A stretch of 47,145 nucleotides of DNA from positions 1 to 47,145 of the forward strand of contig CAZXSK010000028.1 in NCBI GenBank assembly GCA_964642855.1, given 5' to 3'. Below the pieces are notes generated by a model that searched no databases, was not told where the DNA came from, and saw nothing but the letters and a program-made list of their open reading frames with translations. Each line of letters opens with the position of its first letter. The first letter of the stretch is position 1. The position numbers and the translations under genes were made by a program. Positions 33,187 to 41,565 of the stretch are shown one piece after another. Source of the stretch: CAZXSK01 sp964642855 (GTDB lineage Bacteria; Planctomycetota; Phycisphaerae; SM23-33).

Positions 33187-34968
33187 TCATCTGCTTTCGT
33201 TGCGGCCAGGGGGGGCGGCGCAGCGGGCGACCTCAATGTCGTCCTGAACCGCCTGCCTGCAGTCGCTCCAGGAGAACCGGAAATCAACGCCTTCCCGCTC
33301 GAAGTACGGCACCCGCCGGTAGTGCTCATCCGTCACCTTGGCGACCTGCTCCCAGTGGTCGGCTGCCTCCGTCAGGAAGCCCACCGCACAAGCCTGGTCT
33401 TCCGATTCGCCGTGCAGACGGAACCGGTGCAGAGCAACCCCGCCGCGAAGTTTGGCCGCGAAGTAGTGGGACAGGTAAGCCCATGCCCGCAGATCGTCCA
33501 GTTCGCAGGCGAACGAACCAGGCCGGCCGGGACATAGTCCACGCAGACCCGCGAGGATGTCCAGCACCGCCGTTGCGTCGGCTTCGCTCTCCCGGGCCAG
33601 TTCCAGCGGCGTCACGCGGTCGGTCTCGGCGGAGGCTTCGACGAACTCGGGAATCGACATCAACGCCGGATCAAGCGTCGGACCGGCAATGAACTCATCG
33701 ATCCCGAGGAAAGGGTTTCCGTCATGGGGGCCCAGCGACGCGAAGGGAGTCAGGAACCCTTCGCAGTACAGCGTGTAATCCCACGTCGCACCGTGAAAGC
33801 TTGCCAGGCGAAGCGGCATCCTGCTTGCCCGGCGATACGCCTCCAGCAGGTCTGCCGAAACGTCCGCTCCGTACCGCCGGGCGAACTCGTTCTCGAAGAC
33901 TTCGTCCGGCGTGTCCGGGTCACGAAGAAGCCGACCCCAGATCGCGTAGAACAGCCACTGCCTCTGGAAGGCGTACTGCCAGTCGACGTGGGGCCCGGGC
34001 TTGTGGGCCATCTCTGCAGCGGGTATGTACCCCTCCGACCCGACAAAGTACCCGGCTACGTACTCGTGCATGTTCGCGGCAATGTGCTCGCGCACGAAGT
34101 CAGGCTGACCCCATCGGAGAATGAAGAAATCCTCGTTCCGGGCTGTCCAGACGATTCGGTACTTCTCCGGCGGCGGATTCCACAGCCGATCGTCCACTCG
34201 CGGGAACTGCCCATCCCCCATCGACAGTTCGTCGTGCATCATGCACAGCTGCGGCGTGGAGTGTGCATGCGACCAGTTGAACTTGTACTCGACGAAGACC
34301 TCTCCGGGCAGGCCCGCACGTTCGATCGCCTCTCGCGTGGTCTGCGGATCGCCCCGGAACGGCGCACGCTGCACGAAGTTCACCGGCCTGTCTGCCGCCC
34401 GAACGGCCGGATAGATCACGTCCTCGAACCACGCCAGACGCTCGGCATGTGAAAGGTTCTGCATGCGGTCGCCCAAGGCTGAGCCGAAGCCGGTGAGGTC
34501 CTCGTATGTTTCGAGCGTCTGGGTAATGCACTGGCGATTATACTGCCTGACCAGGTCGGAGGTGTCGCCCGGGCCCCAAAGGTATTCCGGGCCGCCAAAT
34601 TCGATGCCGTGCCGTTCCGCGAACGCAGGAGAGACGAAGATATTCCACGTGATCAGGTACGAATCGATGTCCCGCTGGCGACAACGGCCGAAAATGAATC
34701 GCCACAGATCCTGCCACTCCGCCAGCTGCGAGCGGCTCAGCGGACAGGCATATTCGAAGCCCCGCGGACGGATCATCAGGTCGAACGGGTGCATCGACCA
34801 GAGGCTCAACACGTTAAAGCCGTTGACCGAGAGCATGTCGATCAGCGTCGCCCAGTACTGTTTCGACCGACAGGTGTCCTCATGCAGCGTCATCACGCGC
34901 CCGGGCCGATAGCTCGACCACGGAAGGTTGAACTTCAGTGCGCGGAAGGTAGCGGGAGATGTCGCCAT
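33187..34968 (-). CDS. TIM-barrel glycosidase-like protein, family not assigned
   Basis: 593 residues with AGGAG eight bases before the ATG. No signal peptide. The N-terminus has FNLPWSSYRPGRVMTLHEDT. Barrel-like strands follow (FNVLSLWSM, YLITWNIF, VFVEYKFNWSHAH, IVWTARNEDF) and then the helical WGRLLRDPDTPDEVFENEFARRYG region, which resembles the GH67/GH115 (alpha-glucuronidase) arrangement. That is a resemblance, not an assignment; catalytic residues cannot be named. A remnant of an enolase-superfamily dehydratase lies 100 bases upstream on the same strand, consistent with uronate or aldonate catabolism. Confidence 0.6.
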   Translation of the reverse strand: MATSPATFRALKFNLPWSSYRPGRVMTLHEDTCRSKQYWATLIDMLSVNGFNVLSLWSMHPFDLMIRPRGFEYACPLSRSQLAEWQDLWRFIFGRCRQRDIDSYLITWNIFVSPAFAERHGIEFGGPEYLWGPGDTSDLVRQYNRQCITQTLETYEDLTGFGSALGDRMQNLSHAERLAWFEDVIYPAVRAADRPVNFVQRAPFRGDPQTTREAIERAGLPGEVFVEYKFNWSHAHSTPQLCMMHDELSMGDGQFPRVDDRLWNPPPEKYRIVWTARNEDFFILRWGQPDFVREHIAANMHEYVAGYFVGSEGYIPAAEMAHKPGPHVDWQYAFQRQWLFYAIWGRLLRDPDTPDEVFENEFARRYGADVSADLLEAYRRASRMPLRLASFHGATWDYTLYCEGFLTPFASLGPHDGNPFLGIDEFIAGPTLDPALMSIPEFVEASAETDRVTPLELARESEADATAVLDILAGLRGLCPGRPGSFACELDDLRAWAYLSHYFAAKLRGGVALHRFRLHGESEDQACAVGFLTEAADHWEQVAKVTDEHYRRVPYFEREGVDFRFSWSDCRQAVQDDIEVARCAAPPGRNESR

Positions 34969-35068
34969 GTTCGGAACTCCTGGTGTTTCTTCCTGGTCGG
35001 AACGCCACGGCCGGGCCGGCTCGGACAGCTTCGCCGCGCCCCTTCCAGGCCACGCAAACAAGCCGCCG

Positions 35069-35413
35069 TCACAGCGGTATGCTGTTGGTCGCCTTCCAAT
35101 GAAACTGCTGCCACGTTATCCGCGTCAGGTTCCCGATGCGTCCGTCGTCCGGTTCGGAACCCAATCCGGAGGTATCGGACAAGGCAATCCGTACGTCGAT
35201 CGGCCGGAGCGTCCGGCCGTGGGAGTACTGCTGCCGCCGAGAATGCCCCAGCAGATACTCTACCATCGGGCAGACCTTCCCGTGCTGACTGGCGACCACG
35301 TGCAACGCCGGATGCAGGCAATGGCCGTGCGGAACCACGGACACACGGCAGGTTCGTGCCAGCCCACAGATTCGAATCAACTCACTGATCCCCGCTCTCG
35401 CCCGAGCGGTACG
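35069..35413 (-). pseudogene. 3' remnant of enolase-superfamily (mandelate racemase-like) dehydratase
   Basis: The frame on - from 35413 to the TGA at 35069-35071 reads like the last part of a mandelate racemase/sugar-acid dehydratase: GISELIRICGLARTCRVSVV, PHG, LHPALHVVASQ, VCPMVEYLL, ALSDTSGLGSEPDDGRI. This corresponds to the final barrel strands and the closing GLG segment. No convincing start codon, and the frame ends at a stop at 35438-35440. The upstream DNA does not resemble the rest of the family, so most of the gene is lost. It sat just before the glycosidase-like gene. Confidence 0.6.
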
Positions 35414-36016
35414 ACCCGACGTTCTCTCCCCCGGCCATCAGACGCGCCTCATCGCAGTGTACCATGGCCTCGCAACCGTCCCGGCTGGGCGGTCCTTCAT
35501 TTATACCTTAACACACTGCGACAGAAGAGGGGCCACAGCTTCGACGTCGCAGAGCTCCGGCCCGACTGCAGTCAGGCCGGACCGGGTCGGAAGGACACGA
35601 TAGCGGGCTTCACGCCGTGGCCCTGCGGAGCCGTTCGCGCGCGCCGCCGGCGCAGGGGAACCCCCCGGTCCCGCAGGAAAATAACATTTGCGTAACTCTC
35701 GGGACAGCCTGCACGTTGGCGGGACTCGTGCGCGTTTTGCGGAACGCTTCGCTTCGACATTTCCGGGGCGCGGGGGGAGAGGGTAGAGGACCCGTCTACG
35801 CGTCTGCGCACTGCGACTCGGTGAACAGATGGCCTCGGGTGACGCGAGCAGCGCACGGAGAGAGACACAATGCGAGTCCCTCGTGGTGCACTCCTCGACG
35901 CGCAGCGCCGAACCTGCGCCCTGGGCTGGGTCCCGGGAATGGGATCCGCTGGCGGATCCCGCAAGCTCTTTGACAACCAAACAGGGAATGGCCAACCCAA
36001 AGCCCGGGAGGAACCG
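35414..36016. other. Intergenic stretch with the second AGTGTGTTAAGG element
   Basis: No gene supported. On -, AGTGTGTTAAGG followed by TATAAATGAAGG lies at 35494-35517, about 80 bases before the dehydratase remnant and probably its old promoter region. From about 35600 the sequence becomes very G+C-rich. Open frames here on either strand have no start and domain support. Confidence 0.4.
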
Positions 36017-36255
36017 AATCACACCCGGACCCCAATCACACGCGGACTGAAATCACTCGCGGACTGGAATCACACGCGGACCCGAACCGCACGCANNNNN
36101 NNNNNNNNNNNNNNNNNNNNNNNNNNNNNNNNNNNNNNNNNNNNNNNNNNNNNNNNNNNNNNNNNNNNNNNNNNNNNNNNNNNNNNNNNNNNNNNCGCGG
36201 ACTGAAATCACTCGCGGACTGGAATCACACGCGGACCCGAACCGCACGCACGCGG
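36017..36255. repeat. 17-bp tandem repeat interrupted by an assembly gap
   Basis: Units close to AATCACACGCGGACYSR repeat head to tail on both sides of the gap at 36096-36195. The 55 bases before the gap (36041-36095) are identical to the 55 bases after it (36196-36250). The true copy number is unknown. Confidence 0.85.
36096..36195. other. Assembly gap (100 N)
   Basis: Exactly 100 N, a scaffolding placeholder inside the tandem repeat. Its real length is unknown. Confidence 0.99.
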
Positions 36256-36350
36256 AACGGAGCAAAGCCCACCGATTCCATCGGTGGGAGAGCGTCGTGG
36301 AACGCCGACCGGCGTTCACGGGACCTGCAGGGAATCGTACGAACCTGTAC

Positions 36351-36460
36351 CGTTCTTGCCGTTTCTTGCCAGCCCTTGCCGATTCCTGCCAGCCGATGCC
36401 GGTGGCTGCCGTCTCCTGCCGGCCCTGGCCGGTATCTGCCGGCCCTGAACGTATCTCGCC
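36351..36460. repeat. 10-bp periodic tract with TGCC every turn
   Basis: Eleven consecutive 10-base units, most ending in TGCC (for example GTTTCTTGCC, AGCCCTTGCC, GATTCCTGCC). Period ten fits one helical turn, and it is not a multiple of three, so it is not a coding repeat. Confidence 0.75.
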
Positions 36461-36661
36461 GGGCGTATATGTCGGCAAGTCAAGGACTACGAGGGCCTTA
36501 TCTCCGCAGCGCGTTCGGAGAGCATCGGGTTCGGACATCGGCCGGAGCGCAAGCAACGCCCCGAAGAGGCCTGTGTAGGCCGCCACGGGGCGGGCCGTGA
36601 GGAGAAACAGTTCGCCGACCGGCCCGCGGGAGTTGACGGACCGGCCGGATAGTGAATTCGG

Positions 36662-36940
36662 TCAGTCGTCCTTGCGATATCCGCCGTCGTTGCGACGCTG
36701 GAGCATCTGGCGGAGATAGCGGTTTTCCCGCTTGGTGGCTTCGAGATCGAACAGCAGGTACTTGACCTGCAGGCGAAGATGATCGACAGCCGCCTCGGCG
36801 GAATCCGTGGCTGCCGGGCTTTCGGGCAGATAGGAATCCTTCCTGGCTGCGGTGGCGGTCGTCGAGGTGGTGCCGGTGGACTTGGTATCGAGAATTTCGG
36901 ATACTTCGATGATCTTTTCGCGAATTGCCGCCTCGTTCAT
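36662..36940 (-). CDS. Small coiled-coil protein, unknown
   Basis: 92 residues from the ATG at 36940, with GGAGAGGA about seven bases upstream. A short helical start (MNEAAIREKIIEVSEIL) is followed by a Thr/Ala-rich middle and a leucine-zipper-like C-terminus (LRLQVKYLLFDLEATKREN then RYLRQML). No family recognised. A perfect palindrome lies about 120 bases upstream of its start and may regulate it. Confidence 0.65.
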   Translation of the reverse strand: MNEAAIREKIIEVSEILDTKSTGTTSTTATAARKDSYLPESPAATDSAEAAVDHLRLQVKYLLFDLEATKRENRYLRQMLQRRNDGGYRKDD

Positions 36941-37309
36941 GGCGTTTCCTCTCCGTTTTGGGTTGTCGTTTCGGGGCTCCGAGGCCCTCCTCCATCGCCC
37001 CACTGAGCTGCAACCCCCATGCCATAGGAAGAAACACTCACAAGGCGAATCCATGGCTTTGTAAAACATTTACAATGCAACCTTTACAACCACGACGCGA
37101 CCTACGGAAAGACGGGCAGGATGTGCGGCCTGTGAGGGCGACGTTGCCCGTACGCATCATTGGAATAGCCAGAATGTTAACGCATGGCAACGCTTCGGGT
37201 TAAGGCGTTATTTAGAAGCGATTTACGTCGACACGTTGTGGATATGCAACATGTTGCCATTTCGCAATGCTCCCGGGTCTGTGGTAAGCTCCCGGGCGTT
37301 GAGTACCAT
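36941..37309. other. Intergenic region between small coiled-coil gene and maf leader
   Basis: Contains the TTGTAAA palindrome (37059-37075), a third half-site CTTTACAA near 37083 and the 12-bp palindrome GCAACATGTTGC near 37246. Nothing that looks coding. Confidence 0.5.
37059..37075. promoter_or_regulatory. Operator-like palindrome TTGTAAA-ACA-TTTACAA
   Basis: Perfect 7-bp arms with a 3-base centre. A CTTTACAA half-site follows about 8 bases on. AT-rich compared with its surroundings. Possible regulator site for the divergent coiled-coil and maf genes. Confidence 0.5.
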
Positions 37310-37516
37310 CCGCGAAGGGCTGCGAGCTTGGAAGTGGGAAAATCGCCCGAACAGCCGCTGACAACGAGGCCGAACCTTCGCGGGGGCAGATTGGTTAGAC
37401 TACAGGAGAACCCGGCGGATTTCGGGGCGTCTGTACCGTCGGCGAAATGCGGTTCGCCGACAGGGCTGAGACGGCCGCCGGAACCGCTGGTCGCAGACGC
37501 CCGGACAGAAAGTCCG
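37310..37516 (+). ncRNA. Candidate structured RNA or leader before maf
   Basis: Five complementary segments: 37310-37318 with 37375-37383 (9 bp, CCGCGAAGG/CCTTCGCGG), 37412-37418 with 37475-37481 (7 bp), 37425-37433 with 37494-37502 (9 bp), hairpin 37438-37446/37453-37461 (9 bp with ATGCGG loop) and a short hairpin at 37503-37506/37512-37515. The second and third pairs cross, which implies a pseudoknot or two competing folds. It ends about 40 bases before the Maf start. It does not match RNase P, tmRNA, SRP RNA or cobalamin riboswitch signatures that I know. Strand chosen because of the downstream gene. Confidence 0.4.
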
Positions 37517-37557
37517 CACCTGAAACTGCGCTGCAGATAAGCCGAGCAAGCCGATCC

Positions 37558-38214
37558 ATGAAAGAATGCCGAAAAATGCCGCTGATCCTCGCCTCGTCGA
37601 GTCCGAGGCGACGCGACCTGCTGACCGAGGCAGGCGTCTGCTTCGAGGTCGTCCCGCCCAGCGTCGACGAGCCGACCTGGCTGTCGCCCCGGGCCCGGGC
37701 CGCCCAACAGGCCGAAGCGCTGGCATACTTCAAGGCCCGCAGCGTCGCAGACGCCACCCCCCGCCGGCGGATTCTCGGAGCCGACACGGTGGTCTCGCTG
37801 GCCGGCGAGGTGCTCGGAAAACCCGCCGACGCCGACGACGCCCGGCGGATGCTCCGGAAACTCTCGGGCACGCGCCACGAGGTCATTACCGGCGTGGCGA
37901 TCGTGGACGAAGCAGGCCAGCGATGGATCCGCTCGGACGTGACCTACATCACCATGGCCACGATGACCGACGAGGACGTCGAGCAGTACGTCGCGTCGGG
38001 CGAGTGGGAAGGCAAGGCCGGGGCGTACGCCATCCAGGAAACGGCCGACCGATATGTCCGGCAGGTCGAGGGAAGCTTCACCAACGTCGTGGGCCTGCCC
38101 GTGGAACTGGTCAGCAGCATGCTCGACCGGCTGGCAGCCCGGCCGCCCGACGGGCCCGACAGCCACTGCAGAGACAACACGCACAATCCACCGGCGGAAG
38201 ACGACGATGACTAG
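37558..38214 (+). CDS. maf: Maf-family nucleoside triphosphate pyrophosphatase
   Basis: 218 residues (an ATG at 37576 is an alternative start, neither has a strong SD). Family motifs are present: LASSSPRRRDLL near the start, ADTVVSLAGEVLGKP, and EGKAGAYAIQETAD with the conserved YxxQ region near 158. Maf proteins hydrolyse non-canonical or regular (d)NTPs to NMP and pyrophosphate. The last about 24 residues (CRDNTHNPPAEDDDD) extend beyond the usual end. The start of the DUF192 gene overlaps the stop by eight bases, so the two are cotranscribed. Confidence 0.9.
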   Translation: MKECRKMPLILASSSPRRRDLLTEAGVCFEVVPPSVDEPTWLSPRARAAQQAEALAYFKARSVADATPRRRILGADTVVSLAGEVLGKPADADDARRMLRKLSGTRHEVITGVAIVDEAGQRWIRSDVTYITMATMTDEDVEQYVASGEWEGKAGAYAIQETADRYVRQVEGSFTNVVGLPVELVSSMLDRLAARPPDGPDSHCRDNTHNPPAEDDDD

Positions 38215-38752
38215 AAGCGGACTTCGAACCTCGATCCGGGCTGCAGCCCAGTGGACCGAACCCATACGCCGGGCAGGCCTTGGACTCGCAGCCAGCCTGG
38301 TTTGGCTTGCTCTTGCGTCGGTCGCCTGCAACGGCGCGAAAGACGAACCGCCTGCGGCCCCCGCCCCGCGCGAAGGCGAAGTGACCCTCCGCGGGAAGAC
38401 ATGGACCGTGGAACTGGCGGTCACCGAACAGCAGCGCAGGCAGGGCCTGGCCGGACGCGACCACCTGCCCGCCGATCGCGGCATGCTCTTTGTCTTCGAG
38501 AACTCGGCCGTGCGGGACTTCTGGATGCAGGACTGCCTCATCCCACTGGACATCGCCTTCCTGGACCGCGACGGGACGGTCGTGAAGACCTACACGATGG
38601 CCGTCGAGCCCGACGGCATCGGCCGGACGCGGTACAGCTCGGTGATTCCGACGAAATACGCCCTCGAGGTGGTAGCCGGACAACTCGCCAAGGCCGGAGT
38701 CCGCGAAGGGGATACCGCGAGAATCTCCGCCGACATTCCGGATGCTCCCTAA
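38207..38752 (+). CDS. DUF192 lipoprotein-like protein
   Basis: 181 residues. An N-terminal hydrophobic stretch (LGLAASLVWLALASVACN) ends in a cysteine, so it may be a lipoprotein, although the lipobox is not ideal. The rest is DUF192 (residues about 60-175): VELAVTEQQRRQGLAGRD, MLFVFE and DFWMQDCLIPLDIAF. The function of the family is not known to me beyond being small, usually secreted. Overlaps the Maf stop by eight bases; a GGGGAC/GTCCCC hairpin follows. Confidence 0.88.
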   Translation: MTRSGLRTSIRAAAQWTEPIRRAGLGLAASLVWLALASVACNGAKDEPPAAPAPREGEVTLRGKTWTVELAVTEQQRRQGLAGRDHLPADRGMLFVFENSAVRDFWMQDCLIPLDIAFLDRDGTVVKTYTMAVEPDGIGRTRYSSVIPTKYALEVVAGQLAKAGVREGDTARISADIPDAP

Positions 38753-38783
38753 AGGCTGCCGGTGGCCCTGACGATACCCCAAT

Positions 38784-38808
38784 GGGGACGTTTCGGTCCC
38801 CGCACGTT
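38784..38808 (+). terminator. Possible terminator after DUF192 gene
   Basis: A perfect 6-bp hairpin (GGGGAC-GTTTCG-GTCCCC) is followed within six bases by TTTT. It is short and weak, and the next gene starts soon after. Confidence 0.3.
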
Positions 38809-38825
38809 TTCTCGGAAGGGCCCTT

Positions 38826-40019
38826 GTGGAAACGAAGGTTGCGTCACCATCGAAGCTGCTGTGGACGGGCCACGCGCCGGCACCGGAATCGTTCTGTCGG
38901 GCACTGGACGACCAGTGGGAACTGATCCCCTGCGACCCATCCCAGCCGCTCCATGCCCAACTGGAGGGAGCCGCCCTGGTAGCCGTTCCGCCCGACGGAC
39001 TGGCCCGCGACACCCAGCGGCTGGACACGCTGCGGGCACTGCTAGCCGAGGGGAGATCGGCCGGCATGCTGCTGGGCGAACCCGGCGTGGAGCATCCGGC
39101 TGAAACGCACGGCACGGACGTTCCGTGGATTCGGGCGTCGTTGGATGCCCCGCCCGAGCAACTCGCAGCCCAACTGACCGCCGTTCGGACGATGCACCAG
39201 ACTCTCGCGAGCCTGCGTCAACGTGTGAGCGAACTGCAGCTTTCGCTGGCGGGCAACGACCGCAAGCTGGAAGTGCTCGACGAAGAAATGCGCCTCGCTG
39301 CCAGGCTTCAGCGGGACTTCCTGCCCCGCCGGCTGCCGGAAATCGGCCAGACGCGCTTCGGCGTGCTGTTCCGCCCGGCCAGTTGGGTCAGCGGCGATAT
39401 CTACGACATCGCCCGCCTCGACGAGACCCACGTGGGGTTCTACGTGGTCGACGCGGTCGGCCACGGCATGCCCGCTGCCCTGCTGACGATGTTCATCAAG
39501 AAGGCGCTGCAGACCAAGCGCATCGTCGGGCACTCGTACGAAATCGTCCCGCCCGACGAAGCCATCGCCGAGCTCAACCAGGACATCTGCCAGCAGAACC
39601 TCTCGCGGTGCCAGTTCTGCACGGCGATCTATGCCGTGCTGGACGTGGAGAATCTGACGCTCGACCACACGCGCGCCGGGCACCCCGAGGCGCTGCTGAT
39701 GCGTGCAGACGGCCGGCTTGAGCTGCTCCAGGCCGACGGGGCCTTGCTGGGTATCTTCCCCGAGAGCCCGTTTGAGCGCGTGCGGACACAACTTCAACCG
39801 GGCGACCGGATCGTGCTCTACACCGACGGCCTGGAGGACGCCATCATGGGCACCGGCGACGATCGCGAAGACGGCGAGTTCGCCGACCGGCTGGCGACGC
39901 TGGCCGGGGTGCCCCGCGAAGAAATGCTCCTGCAGGTCAACGCCTGGATCGACGAGAACTTCCACCAGGCCGAGGAAGAAGACGACATTACGATGCTCGT
40001 GGTCGACATCGAGCCGTGA
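38826..40019 (+). CDS. SpoIIE/RsbU-type PP2C phosphatase
   Basis: 397 residues from GTG, with GGAAGGG upstream. The first about 110 residues are an unrecognised domain. A coiled-coil (about 115-155) leads to the phosphatase domain with the metal-binding motifs SGDIYD (about 189), DAVGHGMPAALLTM (about 208), LYTDGLEDA (about 335) and DDITMLVV (about 389), all intact. It would dephosphorylate a Ser/Thr-phosphorylated STAS protein to control an anti-sigma factor. The only STAS gene seen in the window is at 32840-33115; whether they work together is unknown. Confidence 0.88.
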   Translation: METKVASPSKLLWTGHAPAPESFCRALDDQWELIPCDPSQPLHAQLEGAALVAVPPDGLARDTQRLDTLRALLAEGRSAGMLLGEPGVEHPAETHGTDVPWIRASLDAPPEQLAAQLTAVRTMHQTLASLRQRVSELQLSLAGNDRKLEVLDEEMRLAARLQRDFLPRRLPEIGQTRFGVLFRPASWVSGDIYDIARLDETHVGFYVVDAVGHGMPAALLTMFIKKALQTKRIVGHSYEIVPPDEAIAELNQDICQQNLSRCQFCTAIYAVLDVENLTLDHTRAGHPEALLMRADGRLELLQADGALLGIFPESPFERVRTQLQPGDRIVLYTDGLEDAIMGTGDDREDGEFADRLATLAGVPREEMLLQVNAWIDENFHQAEEEDDITMLVVDIEP

Positions 40020-40190
40020 CAGAATCAGCCACATCGGGGGGAGACGCCTGCAGGCCAATACCCACGGCGACTCTCCGGGGGTCCACACGCGAAGCTGCGG
40101 GGTTTTGCGGATACGGAAATACGGGAATTACCGAAGCTTCCCGCTCCCCATGCCGACAATGAATCTTGTACGGATTGGAGCGCAGCGTCC
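40020..40190. other. Intergenic stretch
   Basis: 171 bases. A short open frame starting at 40160 overlaps the next gene but has no support. No terminator is evident. Confidence 0.4.
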
Positions 40191-40832
40191 ATGCCCAACA
40201 GTGCCTATCTTTGCTGCACCGACTACGAGGGGCTCTACCCGAGCTTCGTTGACGAAAACTATCGCTCCGCCGAGTCGACCCTCGCGTTCGCCCAGAACTG
40301 CATCCCGCTGCTCTGGCTGGCACTGTTCCGCCGCGACGACATGCGGCGCGAAATCTTCATCGACCAGGGCGTGCAGGTGGCGCCCATCGCCCCCCTGGCC
40401 GACCGCGACAAGTGCATCGACCAGCTCGAAGACGCCCTGCCCCGCCTGGACGCCCTCTTCTGCAGAGAAGGTCGGCTCGACGAGCACGTCGAGTGCCTCA
40501 AACGCGACCTGCTGGACATGACCGGCGAGTACGTAACCATCGAGATGGAAGAGATCGTCGTGGTCCAGCCCAACGAGCAGGCCTACTACGAAACCCTCCG
40601 ACGCGGCATGGATGTCTTCGACATGCCCGTCGAGAAACTCAGCCCGCGGGGCAAAGGCCAGAAACACCGCCAGTTCCGCAAGCTGCTTGCCACCATCAGC
40701 GACCTGAGGCTGCCCGGGCAGTTCATCACGCCGGGCCGGTTCCGGGAAGGCGGCGAGTTCGATCCCAACCAGCACTGGAATTACGCACGCCTGCTGGGCG
40801 TGGAGCTCTACCACCCGGTCTCCTGGGAATAG
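40191..40832 (+). CDS. Conserved-looking protein of unknown function
   Basis: 213 residues, no signal peptide or membrane helix, with GGAG about 11 bases before the ATG. Alternating acidic and aromatic stretches (YLCCTDYEGLYPSF, FIDQGVQVAPIAPLADRD, EYVTIEMEEIVVV) suggest an alpha/beta cytosolic protein. Three Cys lie in the first 95 residues (two adjacent at 8-9). I do not recognise a family. The gene lies between the phosphatase and a small hypothetical gene on the same strand. Confidence 0.6.
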   Translation: MPNSAYLCCTDYEGLYPSFVDENYRSAESTLAFAQNCIPLLWLALFRRDDMRREIFIDQGVQVAPIAPLADRDKCIDQLEDALPRLDALFCREGRLDEHVECLKRDLLDMTGEYVTIEMEEIVVVQPNEQAYYETLRRGMDVFDMPVEKLSPRGKGQKHRQFRKLLATISDLRLPGQFITPGRFREGGEFDPNQHWNYARLLGVELYHPVSWE

Positions 40833-41023
40833 CTCGACCCCTCAAAAAGTCCACCACTCCGGCTGGTCGGCGCGAAAGTCCGATGTCCTTTTCGCAGGAA
40901 TCCCCGCGAACTTGAGCGGGTTCTCTGCAATTTCCACTACCCCCGTTCCGATGAGACTCCCGGTGCGCTTGCGCCTTCGGGCCGGCGCTGGGTTCGCAGC
41001 AATGAGCAGTCTGGAGCGGTACC

Positions 41024-41494
41024 ATGGCCATCAATCCCATCGGTGGAGCCGAATCGGTCTACGGGGCGAGCAGGGCATACAACCAGGCCGGCCAGGCGGC
41101 ACGAAGCGCCGCCCAACGCCACAGCCCCTCCCCGGCGAGCGAGACGACCTTCTCGCCAGCGGTGCGTATCGCCGCAAAGTACGACCTCCGGAGCATTACC
41201 CCCAAGCAGATCTCCCAGATGGCCGACGAACTGCTGGAGAGCGGGCTGATCGGCTTCGACCAGTCGACGTTCCTGTCCTTCCAGCCGCAACTCAGCGGAA
41301 GCCACCGCGACCTGATCAGCTCGTTCACGGGCATGATGGGCAGTCCCGACCAGCCGATCGACCTGCTGTCGGAAATCCGCTCGGCGTTGGAGGCCCAGCA
41401 ACAGGCCGGGGCAAGCCCCCAGACCCTCCACCGTACCCAGGGGCTGGTGGACCTGCTGAGTAACCTCGATTACATGCACTCGGTCGCGTACTGA
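41024..41494 (+). CDS. Small hypothetical protein
   Basis: 156 residues, with GGAG eight bases before the ATG. An N-terminus rich in Ala, Gln and Ser (MAINPIGGAESVYG) precedes the segment YDLRSITPKQISQMADEL then LESGLIGFDQSTFLSFQP. The short pattern of helix-turn-helix-like polar helices resembles small proteins linked to flagella in other bacteria, but I cannot confirm this and there is no flagellar gene nearby. It converges on RNase R, 71 bases apart. Confidence 0.55.
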   Translation: MAINPIGGAESVYGASRAYNQAGQAARSAAQRHSPSPASETTFSPAVRIAAKYDLRSITPKQISQMADELLESGLIGFDQSTFLSFQPQLSGSHRDLISSFTGMMGSPDQPIDLLSEIRSALEAQQQAGASPQTLHRTQGLVDLLSNLDYMHSVAY

Positions 41495-41565
41495 CCGCCC
41501 ACGCCGCCCGGCATGGCATCGGACCATCCTGGGCGACCGGCAAGCTTCTTCCGGTCAGACACAGC

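Noticed and set aside
34928..35695. 255-residue open frame on + over the dehydratase remnant
   Set aside because: No start context, no domain; the (-) strand reading gives recognisable enolase-superfamily motifs instead.
36017..36255. CRISPR array
   Set aside because: The 17-base units are head to tail with no spacers, and there are no cas genes.
36297..36578. Small open frame on + over the 10-base periodic tract
   Set aside because: Its Cys/Pro pattern comes from the nucleotide repeat, whose period is not a multiple of three.
37310..37516. Cobalamin riboswitch, RNase P or tmRNA
   Set aside because: None of the conserved sequence boxes of these classes is present in the right order; one AGAAAGTCCG segment recalls RNase P but sits at the wrong end.
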